Positions 16,749-25,071 of a DNA stretch of 64,000 bases are shown here, in pieces (position 1 is the first letter of the stretch; each line of letters starts with the position of its first letter). Below the pieces are notes generated by a model. The model ran no database searches. It was not told where the DNA came from and saw nothing but the letters and a program-made list of their open reading frames with translations. Origin of the DNA: Leptotrichia sp. oral taxon 221 (GTDB lineage Bacteria > Fusobacteriota > Fusobacteriia > Fusobacteriales > Leptotrichiaceae); contig NZ_CP072378.1 in the NCBI RefSeq assembly GCF_018128245.1, forward strand, positions 1,860,001-1,924,000. Reading direction: 5' to 3'. Made by a program: the position numbers and the translations under genes.

Positions 16749-16800
16749 ATTTTTTCCCATTTTACTATACAATATTCTGAAGTATTCAAAACTAATTTTT
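16749..16800. repeat. Dispersed ~51-bp repeat, copy 2
   Basis: Matches 8195-8245 at roughly four of five positions. Here it is 36-87 bases upstream of the phzF-like start. The rest of the 16567-16835 gap contains no convincing gene. Confidence 0.5.
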
Positions 16801-16835
16801 TAAATTTTATTTCAAAATAAACAGAAAGGAAAAAT

Positions 16836-17624
16836 ATGAAACAATATGTTGTAGATGCCTTTGCAGACACTGTTTTCAAAGGGAATCCTGCTGCTGTGTG
16901 TATTATGGATTCTTGGATAGATGACGACTTGATGCTTTCGATTACTAGAGAGAATAATTTGTCAGAGACGGCTTTTGCTGTGAAGGAAAATAAAAAATAT
17001 AGATTGCGTTGGTTCACGCCTGGCGGAGAAATCGACCTTTGTGGACATGCTACTTTGGCTACAGCTTTTGTGATAACTAATTTTTATGAAAAAAATATTG
17101 ATAAAATCGTGTTTGACACATTGAGTGGCGATTTAACTGTTCATAAAAAAGGAGAATTATTTGAATTGAATTTTCCTTCTTACGACTTAAAATCTGTTGA
17201 AATTACGGAAGAAATAATTGATGCGATTGGAGTTAAACCACTAGAAGTCTTTATTGACAGGGATTTAGTTTGTGTTTTAGAAAATTCGGAACTTGTGGAA
17301 AAGTTTGAGCCAAATTTGGAAAAAATTAAATTGCTTGATGGACTTCTTTTACACATTACGGCTAAAGCTGATGAAAACTCAGAATTTGATTGTATTTCTC
17401 GTTCCTTTGCACCAAAATTGGATGTTGCCGAAGATCCTGTTTGTGGCTCTGGACATTGTCATCTTGTACCACTTTGGTCAGATAAATTGGGAAAAAATGA
17501 AATTGTCGCATTTCAAGCTTCCAAACGGACAGGAATTCTTTATTGCAAATTAGATAGAGAAAAAAATCGAGTTTCATTGAGTGGAAAAGCTGTATTATTT
17601 GCAGTTTCAGAAATTTTTATTTAA
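16836..17624 (+). CDS. PhzF-family isomerase/epimerase-like protein
   Basis: 262 residues. The PhzF/DapF-like fold is recognised from VDAFADTVFKGNPAAVC at the start, the catalytic glutamate E44 in NNLSETAFAV, RWFTPGGEIDLCGHATLATA, and the second half-site DPVCGSGHCHLVP. PhzF isomerises dihydrohydroxyanthranilate in phenazine producers, but most family members have other, unknown substrates, and no phenazine genes are present. AGAAAGGAAAAAT lies before the ATG. An MFS transporter follows 72 bases downstream, so the two may handle the same metabolite. Confidence 0.88.
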   Translation: MKQYVVDAFADTVFKGNPAAVCIMDSWIDDDLMLSITRENNLSETAFAVKENKKYRLRWFTPGGEIDLCGHATLATAFVITNFYEKNIDKIVFDTLSGDLTVHKKGELFELNFPSYDLKSVEITEEIIDAIGVKPLEVFIDRDLVCVLENSELVEKFEPNLEKIKLLDGLLLHITAKADENSEFDCISRSFAPKLDVAEDPVCGSGHCHLVPLWSDKLGKNEIVAFQASKRTGILYCKLDREKNRVSLSGKAVLFAVSEIFI

Positions 17625-17696
17625 AAAATTAACGACGTCTTTTTACTTTTTTTGTGACAGACAAAAAAGAAAAATTATTTTAGGAGGAAAAAATTT

Positions 17697-18935
17697 ATGA
17701 CATCAACAAAAAAAGTTAATTTTCATTCTTTTTTTCAAAATAATATAAATAGAATGATATTTTTAATGTTTTTTTGTGTATTTTTATACAATCTTGGACA
17801 TCCAGCCACGCCAGCATTAATCGAACTTAGAAACTGGAAAAAGAGTATTTCTGGAGTTTTATTAGCTCTTATGAGTTGCTCGATGTTCATTTCATCACCA
17901 TATTTGGGATCTTTAGCTGATCACGTTGGAATGAAAAAAATCTTTAAATTTATGCCATTAATTTATGGTTCAGCACAGTTAATCTTTGGATTCTCACCGT
18001 ATTTATCATTTATTTATTTAGCACGAATTATATCAGGATTCGCTTCTGGAGGAACTTATGCAGTCGCATTCGGATATGTTAGCCAAATTTCTTCAAAAGA
18101 AGAAAAAGCTAAAAACATCGCAAAAGTAAGTTCTGCCGCTATTATCGGTGGTGCAATCGGTCAAAAAGTTGGAGGATTAGTCGCATTAATTGATCCGCGA
18201 TATTCATTTGGATTACAGTTCATTTGTGGAATTATCGCATTTTTACTAATTTTTATTATAATGAAAGAGATTAAAAGCGATAAATTTGAAGAAAATTCAA
18301 CTGGAAAAACAAACGAGAAAAAAAATCTAAATCCTTTTTCAACATTTACTTATATCAAGGAATTAGATCCCTTCTCTAAATTTTTCTGCTTTATAATTTT
18401 TCTAACAGGAATTGGAATTTACACTTTTGGAAGCTCTATAAACTACTTTTTAAAATTTTATGTAAAAGTTTCTTCAAATACAATCGGAACATTTGTAATG
18501 TTTTCATCGCTTACTGCCTTTTTTGGAACAAGTGTTTTATTAAGTTTTTTATTAAAAAAATACAAAGAACTTTTACTTTACAAAGCATTACTTTTTATCG
18601 GAATCATGCTAATGGGAATTATTTTATTCAGATTAAATTCGCACGGATTAAATTTAACGCTCCCATCATACATTTTAATGGCTTTGTACACAATGACTTA
18701 CGAAATCGTAAAATCACTTGGAAATACAATTATTGCAAAAAATTACAAATATGAGCAAGGTAAAATTTTAGGTGTTGCTTCAGCTGTGAGCTTTTTAGGA
18801 AATGCTGTTGGATCACTTTTATCAGGCTACATTTTATCAATTAATAGCTTTTTACCATTTATCGTAAACATTGTTGTAATTTCAATTGTCTTAATTTTAC
18901 TAATTATTTTCCATCCAAAAATGAGATTAGCCTAA
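17697..18935 (+). CDS. Major facilitator superfamily transporter
   Basis: 412 residues with about twelve hydrophobic segments split by a charged central loop (KSDKFEENSTGKTNEKKN). The MFS loop 2-3 signature appears as GSLADHVGMKKIFKF, and SGFASGGTYAVAFGYVSQI resembles drug/H+ antiporter motifs. It is an inner-membrane secondary transporter of unknown substrate. TTAGGAGGAAAAAATTT precedes the ATG. It probably shares a transcript with the phzF-like gene upstream. The end of the gene forms part of its own terminator. Confidence 0.85.
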   Translation: MTSTKKVNFHSFFQNNINRMIFLMFFCVFLYNLGHPATPALIELRNWKKSISGVLLALMSCSMFISSPYLGSLADHVGMKKIFKFMPLIYGSAQLIFGFSPYLSFIYLARIISGFASGGTYAVAFGYVSQISSKEEKAKNIAKVSSAAIIGGAIGQKVGGLVALIDPRYSFGLQFICGIIAFLLIFIIMKEIKSDKFEENSTGKTNEKKNLNPFSTFTYIKELDPFSKFFCFIIFLTGIGIYTFGSSINYFLKFYVKVSSNTIGTFVMFSSLTAFFGTSVLLSFLLKKYKELLLYKALLFIGIMLMGIILFRLNSHGLNLTLPSYILMALYTMTYEIVKSLGNTIIAKNYKYEQGKILGVASAVSFLGNAVGSLLSGYILSINSFLPFIVNIVVISIVLILLIIFHPKMRLA

Positions 18936-18960
18936 ATTGGTTAATCTCATTTTTTCTATT
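18919..18960. terminator. Terminator overlapping the end of the MFS gene
   Basis: ATGAGATTA in the last codons pairs with TAATCTCAT after the stop, followed by T-rich sequence; it may also serve the convergent FNT gene. Confidence 0.7.
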
Positions 18961-19714
18961 TTTTCTTTTTTCCAATAACGTAATAAGCAAATCCAATAAA
19001 TGATCCACCTACAATATTTCCTAACGTTACAAACAACAAGTTATACGCAAATCCTGATAAAGTAACTTTTGTCCCATCAATCAAAGCTCCAATTGTTAAA
19101 AGTGTCATATTAGCCACGCTATGCTCAAATCCTGCTGTGATAAACACAAATAGACACCAGAAAACCATAATTAATTTTGCAGTTTCTTCTTTTAATTTTA
19201 TTCCAGCAAGTACTGCTAAACATACAAGGAAATTACACAAAATCCCTCTAAAAAATAACTGTCCAGCTGGTGCTGTAATTTTACTAACACTTCCTTTTAC
19301 AATTGCTGCTGCTATTGGTTGAGAAGCAACTCCCGAATAAAAGAACAAAGCTCCACCAATAATCGAACCAATTAAATTCCCAATATACGAACTTACCCAC
19401 ATTTCAATTAAATCTTTTCCAGTTATTGCTTTATTCAAAAAACCTGCCATTCCAACCATATTATTCCCTGTAAATAACTCTGTTCCTAAAGCCACTACCA
19501 AACTCAATGCTACAGGAAATGCTACTCCCATTACTATTTTACTAGCTGGATTCCCTGCCATAAGACCTGCTATCACAAAAATAAGCATAATTCCAAATCC
19601 TATAAACAGTCCAGCCAATCCTGCTGACATCAAATATTTTAATCTACTTTCACGCAACAACTCAATTTTCTTTTTCGCTGCTCCTGAAATACTCGCTAAT
19701 GTATCCTCGTGCAT
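18956..19714 (-). CDS. Formate/nitrite transporter (FNT) family channel
   Basis: 252 residues with six hydrophobic segments. The family landmarks are visible: an early GLFIGFGIMLIF helix, GTELFTGNNMVGMAG with the conserved Asn region, WVSSYIGNLIGS, and GFEHSVANMTLL near the fifth helix, whose histidine is part of the FNT central constriction. FNT proteins move formate, nitrite or hydrosulfide as pentameric channels. In a fermentative organism formate is most likely, but the substrate is not decided by sequence. AAGGAGAGAGATT precedes the ATG. Confidence 0.9.
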   Translation of the reverse strand: MHEDTLASISGAAKKKIELLRESRLKYLMSAGLAGLFIGFGIMLIFVIAGLMAGNPASKIVMGVAFPVALSLVVALGTELFTGNNMVGMAGFLNKAITGKDLIEMWVSSYIGNLIGSIIGGALFFYSGVASQPIAAAIVKGSVSKITAPAGQLFFRGILCNFLVCLAVLAGIKLKEETAKLIMVFWCLFVFITAGFEHSVANMTLLTIGALIDGTKVTLSGFAYNLLFVTLGNIVGGSFIGFAYYVIGKKKK

Positions 19715-20040
19715 AATCTCTCTCCTTTAATAAAATTATTTTTTTCACTAAATTGAGTAAAAACTAATTTATAATTATTACATACTTTTAAAAATTTGTA
19801 AATTATTTTTTTTCATTTGCTCACAGAATAATTTGGTTATCTAAATATAATTTCCGACTTTTTCTTAATTTAAAAATCCTACAACTAAAATCTTCAATAC
19901 CTCTAAAATAACTAAAAAAGAATTCTTCACAAACCAAAAAAGAGAAACCAAACAATTTCTCTTCTACTCTTAATTAATTGATATTTTACTTATTTTCATT
20001 ATATTTTGATTGATACAATAACTAATTACTTATAATTCTT
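19715..20040. other. Intergenic region with one terminator
   Basis: Besides the hairpin at 19936-19963 nothing is convincing. It contains the FNT upstream region, with no clear -35/-10 pair picked out. Confidence 0.5.
19936..19963 (-). terminator. Terminator of the small exported-protein gene
   Basis: AAGAGAAA pairs with TTTCTCTT around an eight-base loop, with a T run on the minus-strand side. Confidence 0.7.
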
Positions 20041-20301
20041 TTATTTTGGTAATTTACAAATTCCAGGTTTTACTTCTGCTTTTGGAGCTGGAACTCCACA
20101 AGTTGATGATGCAGGTTTTTCCACTTTTGCTGGTTTTGCTGCTGTTTTTTGAACTACTTTTTTTGGTGCAACCTTTTTAGGTGTTACTTTTTTAGCAACT
20201 GTTTTTTTTGTAACTCTGTTTCTTCTAGTAGTTTTCGCATTCGCAACAGAAAATGTCATCATCATCATTGCCAATACTGATAAAGTCAATACTTTTTTCA
20301 T
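20041..20301 (-). CDS. Small exported lysine/alanine/proline-rich protein
   Basis: About 86 residues, starting at the ATG at 20301 that follows GGAGGAAGAT (an ATG four codons upstream has no such site). A signal peptide MKKVLTLSVLAMMMMTFSVANA is followed by a highly basic low-complexity region of KKVxPKK and TAAKPAKVEKPA units, ending with two cysteines (STCGVP and GICKLP). No enzyme domain is present. It could bind nucleic acid or cell-surface polyanions, but this is not established. Similar TPK/KPK linkers occur in the lysozyme-inhibitor-like protein at 24109-24813. Confidence 0.75.
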   Translation of the reverse strand: MKKVLTLSVLAMMMMTFSVANAKTTRRNRVTKKTVAKKVTPKKVAPKKVVQKTAAKPAKVEKPASSTCGVPAPKAEVKPGICKLPK

Positions 20302-20503
20302 ATCTTCCTCCAAATTTTTTTAATTTTCTTTTTGATTATTCTAACATTTTTCTCTTTATTTTCTATTTGGAATTTTTTTATTTTCACATACTATGAATTT
20401 ATAAGATTCCATATTATTTTTTTGGAATAAGTAACAAAAATATTCAATAAAAATCAACTTTCATACTCTTTTTCATAACAAACAAAAAGAATTCTAAAAA
20501 AAA

Positions 20504-20532
20504 TTGTAATCTTTTCTCAAATAGGATATAAT
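20504..20532 (+). promoter_or_regulatory. Promoter of the oligoendopeptidase gene
   Basis: TTGTAA (20504-20509), 17-base spacer, TATAAT (20527-20532), 49 bases before the ATG. Nothing else was seen in 20314-20503. Confidence 0.7.
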
Positions 20533-20547
20533 CAAACTATCAAAAAG

Positions 20548-20580
20548 AAAGGAGCGATTCTATTTAAGAATCAAAATAAT
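20548..20580 (+). promoter_or_regulatory. Shine-Dalgarno separated from the start codon by a hairpin
   Basis: AAAGGAG (20548-20554) lies 26 bases from the ATG. Between them GATTCT (20556-20561) pairs with AGAATC (20567-20572) around a five-base loop. Folding brings the effective spacing to about nine bases. Confidence 0.5.
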
Positions 20581-22275
20581 ATGAAATTTAATGACTATAA
20601 ATATGAAAAAATTAACATTGATGAAACAAAAGAAAAATTTTCAAATTTAATTAAGAGTTTTTCTGATGCAGAAAACCTTGAAGAACAAACAAAATATATG
20701 GATGAAATTATTAAGTTGAGAAATCATATTGAGACAATGGAAACATTAGTATCAATTAGACATAGTATTGACACGACTGATGAATTTTACGATAAAGAAA
20801 ATGAGTATGTGGATGAAATTTCACCTATTTTATTTGGATTTATTTCTGAATTTTACAAAGCATTAGTAAATTCAAAATTTAGAGCTGATCTTGAGAAAAA
20901 ATATGGAAAATTTTTATTCGATTTAGCTGAAAATACATTGAAAACTTTTAATGAAGAAATTATTCCTGATTTGCAAGAGGAAAATAGACTTTCTAGTAAA
21001 TATAGCAAATTAATTGCAAGTGCAAAAATTCAATTTGATGGAGAGGAAAAAAATCTTTCTGAAATGGTTCCTTACACGCAATCAAAAGATAGAAATGTTA
21101 GAATTGAAGCGAGTAAAAAAGTAGCTCATTTCTTTAAAGAGAATAAAGATAAGTTTGATAAAATTTATGATGGTCTTGTAAAAGTTAGAACTACAATTGC
21201 ACAAAAATTAGGATACAAAAATTATGTTGAATTGGGATATGCACGACTTTCTAGACTTGAATATGATTCTGAAATGGTAGCTTCATACAGAAAACAAGTT
21301 TTAGAAAATATTGTTCCTCTTCATACAGAACTTAGACAAAGACAAGCAAAAAGACTTGGTCTAGATAAATTAAAATTTTATGATGAGCCAATTAAATTTA
21401 ATTCTGGGAATGCTGATCCACATGGAGATCCTGAATGGATTTTGAATCATGGAAAAACTATGTACAATGAACTTTCAAAAGAAACTGCTGAATTTTTCTC
21501 GTTTATGACAGAAAAAAATCTTTTGGACTTATTGTCTAAAAAAGGTAAAATGAGTGGTGGTTATTGTACTTACATTCCTGAATATAAATCGCCTTACATT
21601 TTTGCTAATTTTAATGGGACTTCTCACGATGTGGATGTTTTAACACACGAAGCTGGACATGCATTCCAAGTTTACCAAAGTCGTGGATATGAAATTCCTG
21701 AATATTTATGGCCTACTTATGAAGCATGTGAAATTCATTCAATGAGTATGGAATTTTTAACTTGGCCATGGATGGATCTTTTCTTTGAAAATGATGCTGA
21801 AAAATATAAATTTATCCATTTGTCGGAAGCTTTACTATTCATTCCATACGGAGTTACTGTGGATGAATTCCAACATTGGGTTTATGAAAATCCAAATGCA
21901 ACGCCTGACGACCGTAGAGCAAAATGGCTTGAAATTGAGAAAAAATATTTGCCAACTAGAGATTATGGAGAAGTTGATGACTTGAAAGAAGGAATTTTCT
22001 GGTTTAGACAAGGACATATTTTTAATTCGCCTTTTTACTACATTGATTACACACTAGCTCAAGTTTGTGCATTCCAATTTTGGATAAAATCTCAAGAAAA
22101 TCGTGAAAAAGCATGGGACGAATATTTGGCACTTTGTAAATTAGGAGGTAGCAAACCTTTCTTTGAATTAATGAAAGCTGCCAACTTGAAAAATCCATTT
22201 GAGCAAGGAACTATTGCTTCTGTAATTCCTAAAATTAGAGAGTTTTTAGAAAGTATTGACGATATGAAATTATAA
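20581..22275 (+). CDS. M3-family oligoendopeptidase (PepF-like)
   Basis: 564 residues, typical for the smaller PepF-like M3 peptidases. The zinc motif HEAGH lies at 356-360 (DVLTHEAGHAFQVYQSRGYE), with the third ligand expected in the ACEIHSMSMEFLTWPW stretch about 25 residues later. The long helical N-terminal half and the YIDYTLAQVCAFQFW region near the end also fit. The enzyme cleaves short cytosolic peptides. It has its own promoter, and a hairpin lies between ribosome site and start. It is followed by cysK, which has a separate promoter. Confidence 0.93.
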   Translation: MKFNDYKYEKINIDETKEKFSNLIKSFSDAENLEEQTKYMDEIIKLRNHIETMETLVSIRHSIDTTDEFYDKENEYVDEISPILFGFISEFYKALVNSKFRADLEKKYGKFLFDLAENTLKTFNEEIIPDLQEENRLSSKYSKLIASAKIQFDGEEKNLSEMVPYTQSKDRNVRIEASKKVAHFFKENKDKFDKIYDGLVKVRTTIAQKLGYKNYVELGYARLSRLEYDSEMVASYRKQVLENIVPLHTELRQRQAKRLGLDKLKFYDEPIKFNSGNADPHGDPEWILNHGKTMYNELSKETAEFFSFMTEKNLLDLLSKKGKMSGGYCTYIPEYKSPYIFANFNGTSHDVDVLTHEAGHAFQVYQSRGYEIPEYLWPTYEACEIHSMSMEFLTWPWMDLFFENDAEKYKFIHLSEALLFIPYGVTVDEFQHWVYENPNATPDDRRAKWLEIEKKYLPTRDYGEVDDLKEGIFWFRQGHIFNSPFYYIDYTLAQVCAFQFWIKSQENREKAWDEYLALCKLGGSKPFFELMKAANLKNPFEQGTIASVIPKIREFLESIDDMKL

Positions 22276-22339
22276 TTATTAAATCAATAATAATATATCT
22301 TATTTATATCACTATTAGATATTTATATAACTAAAACTA

Positions 22340-22367
22340 TTGATTTTTTTTAAATTTATGTTATAAT
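22340..22367 (+). promoter_or_regulatory. cysK promoter
   Basis: TTGATT (22340-22345), 16-base spacer, TATAAT (22362-22367), 44 bases before the ATG. Confidence 0.65.
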
Positions 22368-22410
22368 TTTTATGTACAAATAAATTAGAACTAAATATAG
22401 GGGGTAACTT

Positions 22411-23328
22411 ATGATTTACGAAAATATTTTAGAACTTATCGGAAATACACCGGTTGTGAAATTAAATTTGAAAGGTCAAGATGAAAATATTGCTGACGTT
22501 TATGTAAAATTGGAAAAATTTAATTTAGGGGGAAGTGTTAAGGATCGTGCTGCTTTAGGAATGATTGAAGCTGCTGAAAAAGAAGGGCTTTTAAAACCAG
22601 GAGGAACAATCGTTGAACCAACTTCTGGAAATACTGGTATCGCTTTATCATTAATTGGAAAAGCAAAAGGATACAAAGTTATTATTGTAATGCCTGAATC
22701 GATGAGTGTTGAAAGAAGAAAATATTTACAAGCATATGGTGCTGAATTAGTATTAACTGACGCTGCAACTGGAATGAAAGGTGCTATTGCCAAAGCTGAA
22801 GAAATAGTTGCCGCAAACCCAGGTTATTTCTTACCTCAACAATTTGAAAATCCTGCTAACCCAGAAAAACACTATGAAACAACAGGAAAAGAAATTATCG
22901 CTGATTTTGGTACTTCTTTGGATGCTTTCATATCTGGAATTGGAACTGCTGGAACATTAACAGGAGTTGGAAAAAGATTAAGAGAAGAAAGTCCAAATAC
23001 AAAATTAATCGCTGTTGAGCCAACTAATTCAAACGTATTATCTGGTGGAAATCCTGGAAAACACGTTATTCAAGGAATCGGAGCTGGATTTGTTCCAAAA
23101 AACTACGATCCTAAATATGTAGATGAAATTATTCAAATTTCTAATGAAGATGCTATTAAATATGGAGTTGAAGCTGGTAAAGAAGCTGGACTTTTCGTTG
23201 GTATCTCTTCAGGAGCTGCAATTGCTGCTGCATTCCAAGTAGCTAAAAAACTTGGAAAAGGTAAAAAAGTTCTTGCAATAGCACCAGATGGTGGAGAAAA
23301 ATATCTTTCTGTTGAAGCTTATAAATAA
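22411..23328 (+). CDS. cysK: Cysteine synthase (O-acetylserine sulfhydrylase)
   Basis: 305 residues. The PLP lysine is in [17 protein letters not shown], the substrate loop is [15 protein letters not shown], and the phosphate-binding [15 protein letters not shown] follows. The C-terminal [11 protein letters not shown] is also typical of CysK. It makes cysteine from O-acetylserine and sulfide in the cytosol. The cysE gene for the preceding step follows 146 bases later, so the two form a cysteine biosynthesis unit, although a terminator-like hairpin lies between them. ATAGGGGGTAACTT precedes the ATG. No T-box or SAM riboswitch was recognised upstream. Confidence 0.95.
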   Translation: MIYENILELIGNTPVVKLNLKGQDENIADVYVKLEKFNLGGSVKDRAALGMIEAAEKEGLLKPGGTIVEPTSGNTGIALSLIGKAKGYKVIIVMPESMSVERRKYLQAYGAELVLTDAATGMKGAIAKAEEIVAANPGYFLPQQFENPANPEKHYETTGKEIIADFGTSLDAFISGIGTAGTLTGVGKRLREESPNTKLIAVEPTNSNVLSGGNPGKHVIQGIGAGFVPKNYDPKYVDEIIQISNEDAIKYGVEAGKEAGLFVGISSGAAIAAAFQVAKKLGKGKKVLAIAPDGGEKYLSVEAYK

Positions 23329-23344
23329 TTCAAAAATTTTTAAA

Positions 23345-23379
23345 TACTGGCTGTCTTTGTTTATAGGCAGCCATTTTTA
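23345..23379 (+). terminator. Terminator after cysK
   Basis: TGGCTG (23348-23353) pairs with CAGCCA (23368-23373), followed by TTTTTA. Confidence 0.7.
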
Positions 23380-23474
23380 ACAATAATGTTTTTTATTAAT
23401 TAAAATTCTAGAACAAAAATAAATTCTGGAATGATAATTTATTTTTTCAAAAAAAATATAAAGGAGGAATTAAT

Positions 23475-24023
23475 ATTTTTAAAATAATTAAACTTGAAAT
23501 GGATAATATTTTGGCAAAAGATCCTGCTGTAAAAAATAAATTTGAAGCATTACTTTATCCTTCTTTACACGCTGTTATAAATCATAGAGCTGCACATTAT
23601 TTATACAAAAAGAGATTTTTCTTTTTAGCACGGTTAATCTCGCAAATTTCTAGATTTTTCACTGGTATCGAGATTCATCCTGGTGCGACAATTGGAAAGC
23701 GAAATCTTTTTGATCACGGAATGGGAATTGTAATTGGAGAAACTGCTGTTATTGGGAATGATTGCACTATTTATCATGGTGTAACATTAGGAGGAATTGC
23801 TGGAATTACAGGAAAAAATAAAAAACGACACCCAACTCTTGGAAATAATGTTTCAATTGGAACTGGAGCAAAAATTCTAGGAAATATTACTATTGGAAAT
23901 AATGCAAAAATTGGTGCTAATTCTGTTGTTTTGAAAGATGTCCCAAATAATGCTGTTGCGGTAGGTATTCCTGCTCGTATCATTACAAAAGATACAGAAG
24001 ATTATTATATGTGGCATATTTAA
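23475..24023 (+). CDS. cysE: Serine O-acetyltransferase, apparent ATT start
   Basis: Left-handed beta-helix acetyltransferase: [13 protein letters not shown]-like hexapeptides, [15 protein letters not shown] with the catalytic His, and GVTLGG. It makes O-acetylserine for CysK. The first ATG (23499) has no ribosome site and lacks eight conserved residues. Upstream, AAGGAGG (23461-23467) is seven bases before an ATT at 23475 that opens [18 protein letters not shown], matching the usual CysE start MFKxIKxD. No ATG, GTG or TTG is available at that place. The gene is therefore drawn from ATT, giving 182 residues, and the choice needs experimental proof. A short CysE of this length lacks the long N-terminal helical domain of the E. 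coli enzyme, as in many Firmicutes and Fusobacteria. Confidence 0.88.
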   Translation: MFKIIKLEMDNILAKDPAVKNKFEALLYPSLHAVINHRAAHYLYKKRFFFLARLISQISRFFTGIEIHPGATIGKRNLFDHGMGIVIGETAVIGNDCTIYHGVTLGGIAGITGKNKKRHPTLGNNVSIGTGAKILGNITIGNNAKIGANSVVLKDVPNNAVAVGIPARIITKDTEDYYMWHI

Positions 24024-24025
24024 AA

Positions 24026-24069
24026 AAAATTCGGTAAATTTGAAATCACTTTCTAATTTATCGAATTTT
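24026..24069. terminator. Terminator between cysE and the MliC-like gene
   Basis: AAAATTCGGTAAATT pairs with AATTTATCGAATTTT with one mismatch; usable in both directions. Confidence 0.8.
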
Positions 24070-24108
24070 CTATTTTATAGTTATCTCTTCTTAATTTTTT
24101 CATAAAAT

Positions 24109-24813
24109 TTATTTTCCAAAAGAATAGTCAACTTCCTTAACAGTGAAAACTCCTTCATCAGCTTTTATGTGCAACGATACACCATTTTCATTTTCAAAAT
24201 ATTCACCACTTGCTGCTTTTGCTCTTTTTAATGTATAAGTTTTTCCAGAAAAATCAGTTACTCTCGCAGTATTTTGACCTATAAATTCTACTTTTATTTT
24301 GCCTTTAAGATTGTATTCCACTACTTTTGTTACAGGTGTTGCTGTAGGTTTTGCAGCAGTTCCAGCTTTTACGATATCACACGATATATCTTTTCCTCCA
24401 ACTGTGTAAATAGCATCTTTTCCACTCGAATGAATCGATAATCCTTTTGAATTTGTATAAAGTGCTCCACTCGCAGCTTTTGCCACTTTTAAAGTATAAA
24501 CCCCATCTTTATTTGTTAATTTTGCTATTTCTCCATCATATTCAACTTTAATTGTTTGACCAGCACAATTAAAATTAGTTACAACTTTTGAGTTTGTTTT
24601 CGGTTTTGCAGTAGTTGCTTTTGGAGTATTTGTTGTTGCCTTTTTTGGTGCTGGTGTAGTTTTAGGTTTTGATGTTGGTTTAGGGGCTGTTTTTGATGTT
24701 GTAGTCTTTGTTGGCGTTGTTTTTGACGCATCATTTGTTTGTGCTGCAAATCCTGATGCAGAAATTCCCAAAGTAAGTGCTAATATCGTTAATAAAATTT
24801 TATTTTTTCTCAT
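24109..24813 (-). CDS. Exported protein with two MliC-like (lysozyme inhibitor) domains
   Basis: Start taken at the ATG at 24813 (MRKNKILLTILALTLGIS), which follows AAGGAG; an upstream in-frame start has no such site. A signal peptide ends near GFAAQT. A Thr/Lys/Pro-rich linker of about 60 residues follows. Then come two repeats that resemble MliC (PF09864): NFNCAGQTIKVEYDGEIAKL with VAKAASGALYTNSKGLSIH and DISCDI, and a second with KIKVEFIGQNTARV and RAKAASGEYFENENGVSLH. The first keeps a cysteine pair, the second has none. MliC proteins inhibit C-type lysozyme at the cell surface; that function is inferred. No lipobox cysteine is seen, so it is likely periplasmic or secreted. Confidence 0.75.
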   Translation of the reverse strand: MRKNKILLTILALTLGISASGFAAQTNDASKTTPTKTTTSKTAPKPTSKPKTTPAPKKATTNTPKATTAKPKTNSKVVTNFNCAGQTIKVEYDGEIAKLTNKDGVYTLKVAKAASGALYTNSKGLSIHSSGKDAIYTVGGKDISCDIVKAGTAAKPTATPVTKVVEYNLKGKIKVEFIGQNTARVTDFSGKTYTLKRAKAASGEYFENENGVSLHIKADEGVFTVKEVDYSFGK

Positions 24814-24942
24814 CTTAAACTCCTTCTTTCTATTATAAAATCTCATAATTTAATTTACATTCGCTACTCTATTTTAAGGATATTTTACTCTAAAATCCAT
24901 ATTTTTAGATTTGTAATTTATTAGATAGAATACAAAATTACA

Positions 24943-24978
24943 AAAAAAATCGCTCACTTATAAAAATGAACGATTTTT
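24943..24978 (-). terminator. Terminator of the DAACS symporter gene
   Basis: AAAATCGCTCA pairs with TGAACGATTTT with one mismatch, followed on the minus strand by a T run. It lies about 100 bases after the stop. Confidence 0.65.
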
Positions 24979-25071
24979 AATATTTTAAAGTGTACTTTTT
25001 ACTTTTTATACATAAGAAATTTTACATTACTAATTTATTTGTTTAATATAATAACAGCATAATTTCTATTT

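Noticed and set aside
16712-17017. 101-codon minus-strand frame at the start of the phzF-like gene
   Set aside because: Mostly antisense to phzF; only its last residues coincide with the dispersed repeat and no start is supported.
22276-22410. Possible T-box or SAM riboswitch before cysK
   Set aside because: The leader after the predicted start is only about 37 bases, too short for either, and no T-box motif is present.
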